Assembly: GCA_003567055.1 (NCBI GenBank)
Contig: PXAW01000316.1
Location: 1-6,272 of the forward strand
Reading direction: 5' to 3'
DNA: 6,272 bases
DNA from: Hyphomicrobiales bacterium
Lineage (GTDB): Bacteria; Pseudomonadota; Alphaproteobacteria; Rhizobiales; Beijerinckiaceae
Numbering within the stretch: position 1 is the stretch's first letter; each line of letters begins with the position of its first letter. Positions 5,740 to 6,272 of this stretch are shown here, one piece after another. The notes under the pieces were generated by a model. That model saw only the letters and a program-made list of their open reading frames with translations. It ran no database searches and was not told the origin of the DNA. The translations under genes were made by a program, and so were the position numbers.

Positions 5740-5955
5740 GAGCCGGACGAATCCGGTTCCGGGGCCTAGAATCCCCTTCCTCAAGCGGTCGGTGCGACCG
5801 AAAAGGCACCTCCTCGACCTTCATGGCCGGGGAGGCGCTGGCGTATGTCCAAGGCTTCGGTCTAAAGGCCAGTGCGGTCGTCTTGAGGCGGCTTTCTAGC
5901 TCCCCGGTCACCAGAGCGAACCTCTGGTGACCATCCAAACCCGTTTTCAGGTTGG
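5740..5955 (+). ncRNA. candidate structured RNA or leader, unknown family
   Basis: Consecutive stems can be drawn by eye. P1 is GAGCCGGA/UCCGGUUC with loop CGAA (5740-5759). P2 is GGGG/CCCC (5761-5776). P3 is CGGUCG/CGACCG (5786-5800). A three-way junction follows: closing stem 5827-5834/5900-5907 (CCGGGGAG/CUCCCCGG), arm 5835-5842/5868-5875 (GCGCUGGC/GCCAGUGC) topped by AGGC-UUCG-GUCU (5852-5863), and arm GUCGUC-UUGA-GGCGGC (5877-5892). P8 is an 11-bp perfect hairpin (5906-5916/5922-5932). P9 is CCAA-A-CC/GGUUGG (5935-5955), just before the ribosome site of the next gene. All six imperfect pairs are G.U on the + strand and would be A.C on the - strand, so the RNA is read rightward. It may be a leader for the gene at 5973 or a separate small RNA. 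It does not resemble the RNase P, SRP, 6S or tmRNA sequences I know. Confidence 0.55.
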
Positions 5956-5972
5956 CTTCTGGGAGTTCGAGC

Positions 5973-6272
5973 ATGGAAGAGACGACGTTCTGGCAGGCAT
6001 TATTCGTCACCTATCAATCGCTGACGGACTGGATCAAGGCGCTCTGGCTGATCGTCCCGCCAGCCTTTATCTTCGCCATGACGGCACTACTCTCGCGCGC
6101 AAAACGCCCCGTGCCGGAGATCGATGGCAAACTCGTCTATACCGTGCATCGCGACGCATCCGGCCAATACCGCGTGCTGCGCCACACGCCGCCCGACGAC
6201 GCACCCGCCCTGCTCCCGCTCGCCCAAACCCACCCCCCCTCCACCGCCTCGTCCGTAAGACCGATCCACACG
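5973..6272 (+). CDS. small single-span membrane protein, 3' end outside window
   Basis: The ATG at 5973 follows GGGAG (5961-5965) with an ideal 7-base gap, and the frame stays open for 100 codons to the window edge. The N-terminus is M-E-E-T-T-F-W-Q-A-L-F-V-T-Y-Q-S-L-T-D-W. One membrane segment runs from about residue 21 to 41 (I-K-A-L-W-L-I-V-P-P-A-F-I-F-A-M-T-A-L-L), followed by positive residues S-R-A-K-R, which suggests the N-terminus outside and the C-terminus in the cytoplasm. A short polar domain follows (E-I-D-G-K-L-V-Y-T-V-H-R-D-A-S-G-Q-Y-R-V-L-R, 49-70), then a Pro/Ala/Thr-rich stretch that may be a disordered tail. I recognise no family. The gene directly follows the structured RNA, which could control its translation. 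Codon use matches the other genes. Confidence 0.75.
   Translation, partial: MEETTFWQALFVTYQSLTDWIKALWLIVPPAFIFAMTALLSRAKRPVPEIDGKLVYTVHRDASGQYRVLRHTPPDDAPALLPLAQTHPPSTASSVRPIHT

Noticed and set aside
5740..5759. Group II intron domain V, suggested by GAGCCG...CGGTTC
   Set aside because: The hairpin is 20 nt with a 4-base loop, lacking the roughly 34-nt length and 2-nt bulge of domain V, and no reverse transcriptase or intron boundary is present.
5906..5940. Intrinsic terminator at the 11-bp hairpin
   Set aside because: No T-run follows the stem; the next bases are ATCCAAACCC, and another stem and a ribosome site come soon after.
5726..6010. - strand open frame of 94 codons across the structured RNA
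   Set aside because: It is antisense to both the RNA stems and the start of the small membrane gene. No ribosome site or domain is visible, and G.U asymmetry favours a + strand RNA.

Overview
The window is GC-rich, compact DNA. Third codon positions are strongly G/C, and gene families and layout (copA followed by a CueR-type regulator, a Yip1-family membrane protein, G-rich hairpin repeats between genes) fit an alphaproteobacterium, most likely of the order Hyphomicrobiales. That placement is inferred from gene content and style, not from a marker gene.

Left part (1-1777): a possible leftward gene start is cut by the window edge and carries a 15-bp tandem repeat. Next is a leftward gene for a small exported protein of unknown function (207-647). 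It is divergent from a rightward LysR-type regulator (757-1710) across a 109-bp gap with two short dyads. Divergent LysR/target pairs are a classic layout, so the exported protein is the best candidate target.

Middle part (1778-5318): a Yip1-family inner-membrane protein (1778-2353, rightward) converges on a two-gene copper operon read leftward. The operon is copA (Cu(I)-exporting P1B ATPase, 2764-5238) and then cueR (2303-2764); their stop and start codons share one base. The 3' ends of cueR and yip1 overlap by 51 bp. Upstream of copA is a textbook CueR promoter: -35 TTGACC, 19-bp spacer, -10 TATAGA, with a dyad filling the spacer. Because cueR is the second gene behind this promoter, copper should raise both the exporter and its own sensor.

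Right part (5319-6272): about 400 bp holds no convincing gene but has three related G-rich hairpins flanked by an 18-bp imperfect direct repeat. It is followed by about 215 nt (5740-5955) that fold into a dense set of hairpins, including a plausible three-way junction with a C(UUCG)G loop. Every non-Watson-Crick pair in these stems is a G.U on the + strand and would be an A.C mismatch on the - strand, which argues for an RNA made rightward. A candidate promoter ends 7-8 nt before the first stem. Just after the RNA comes a good ribosome binding site and the start of a small single-span membrane protein (5973 to the window edge). The RNA may be its leader or an independent small RNA. I do not recognise it as a known family, and it is the most interesting item in the window.
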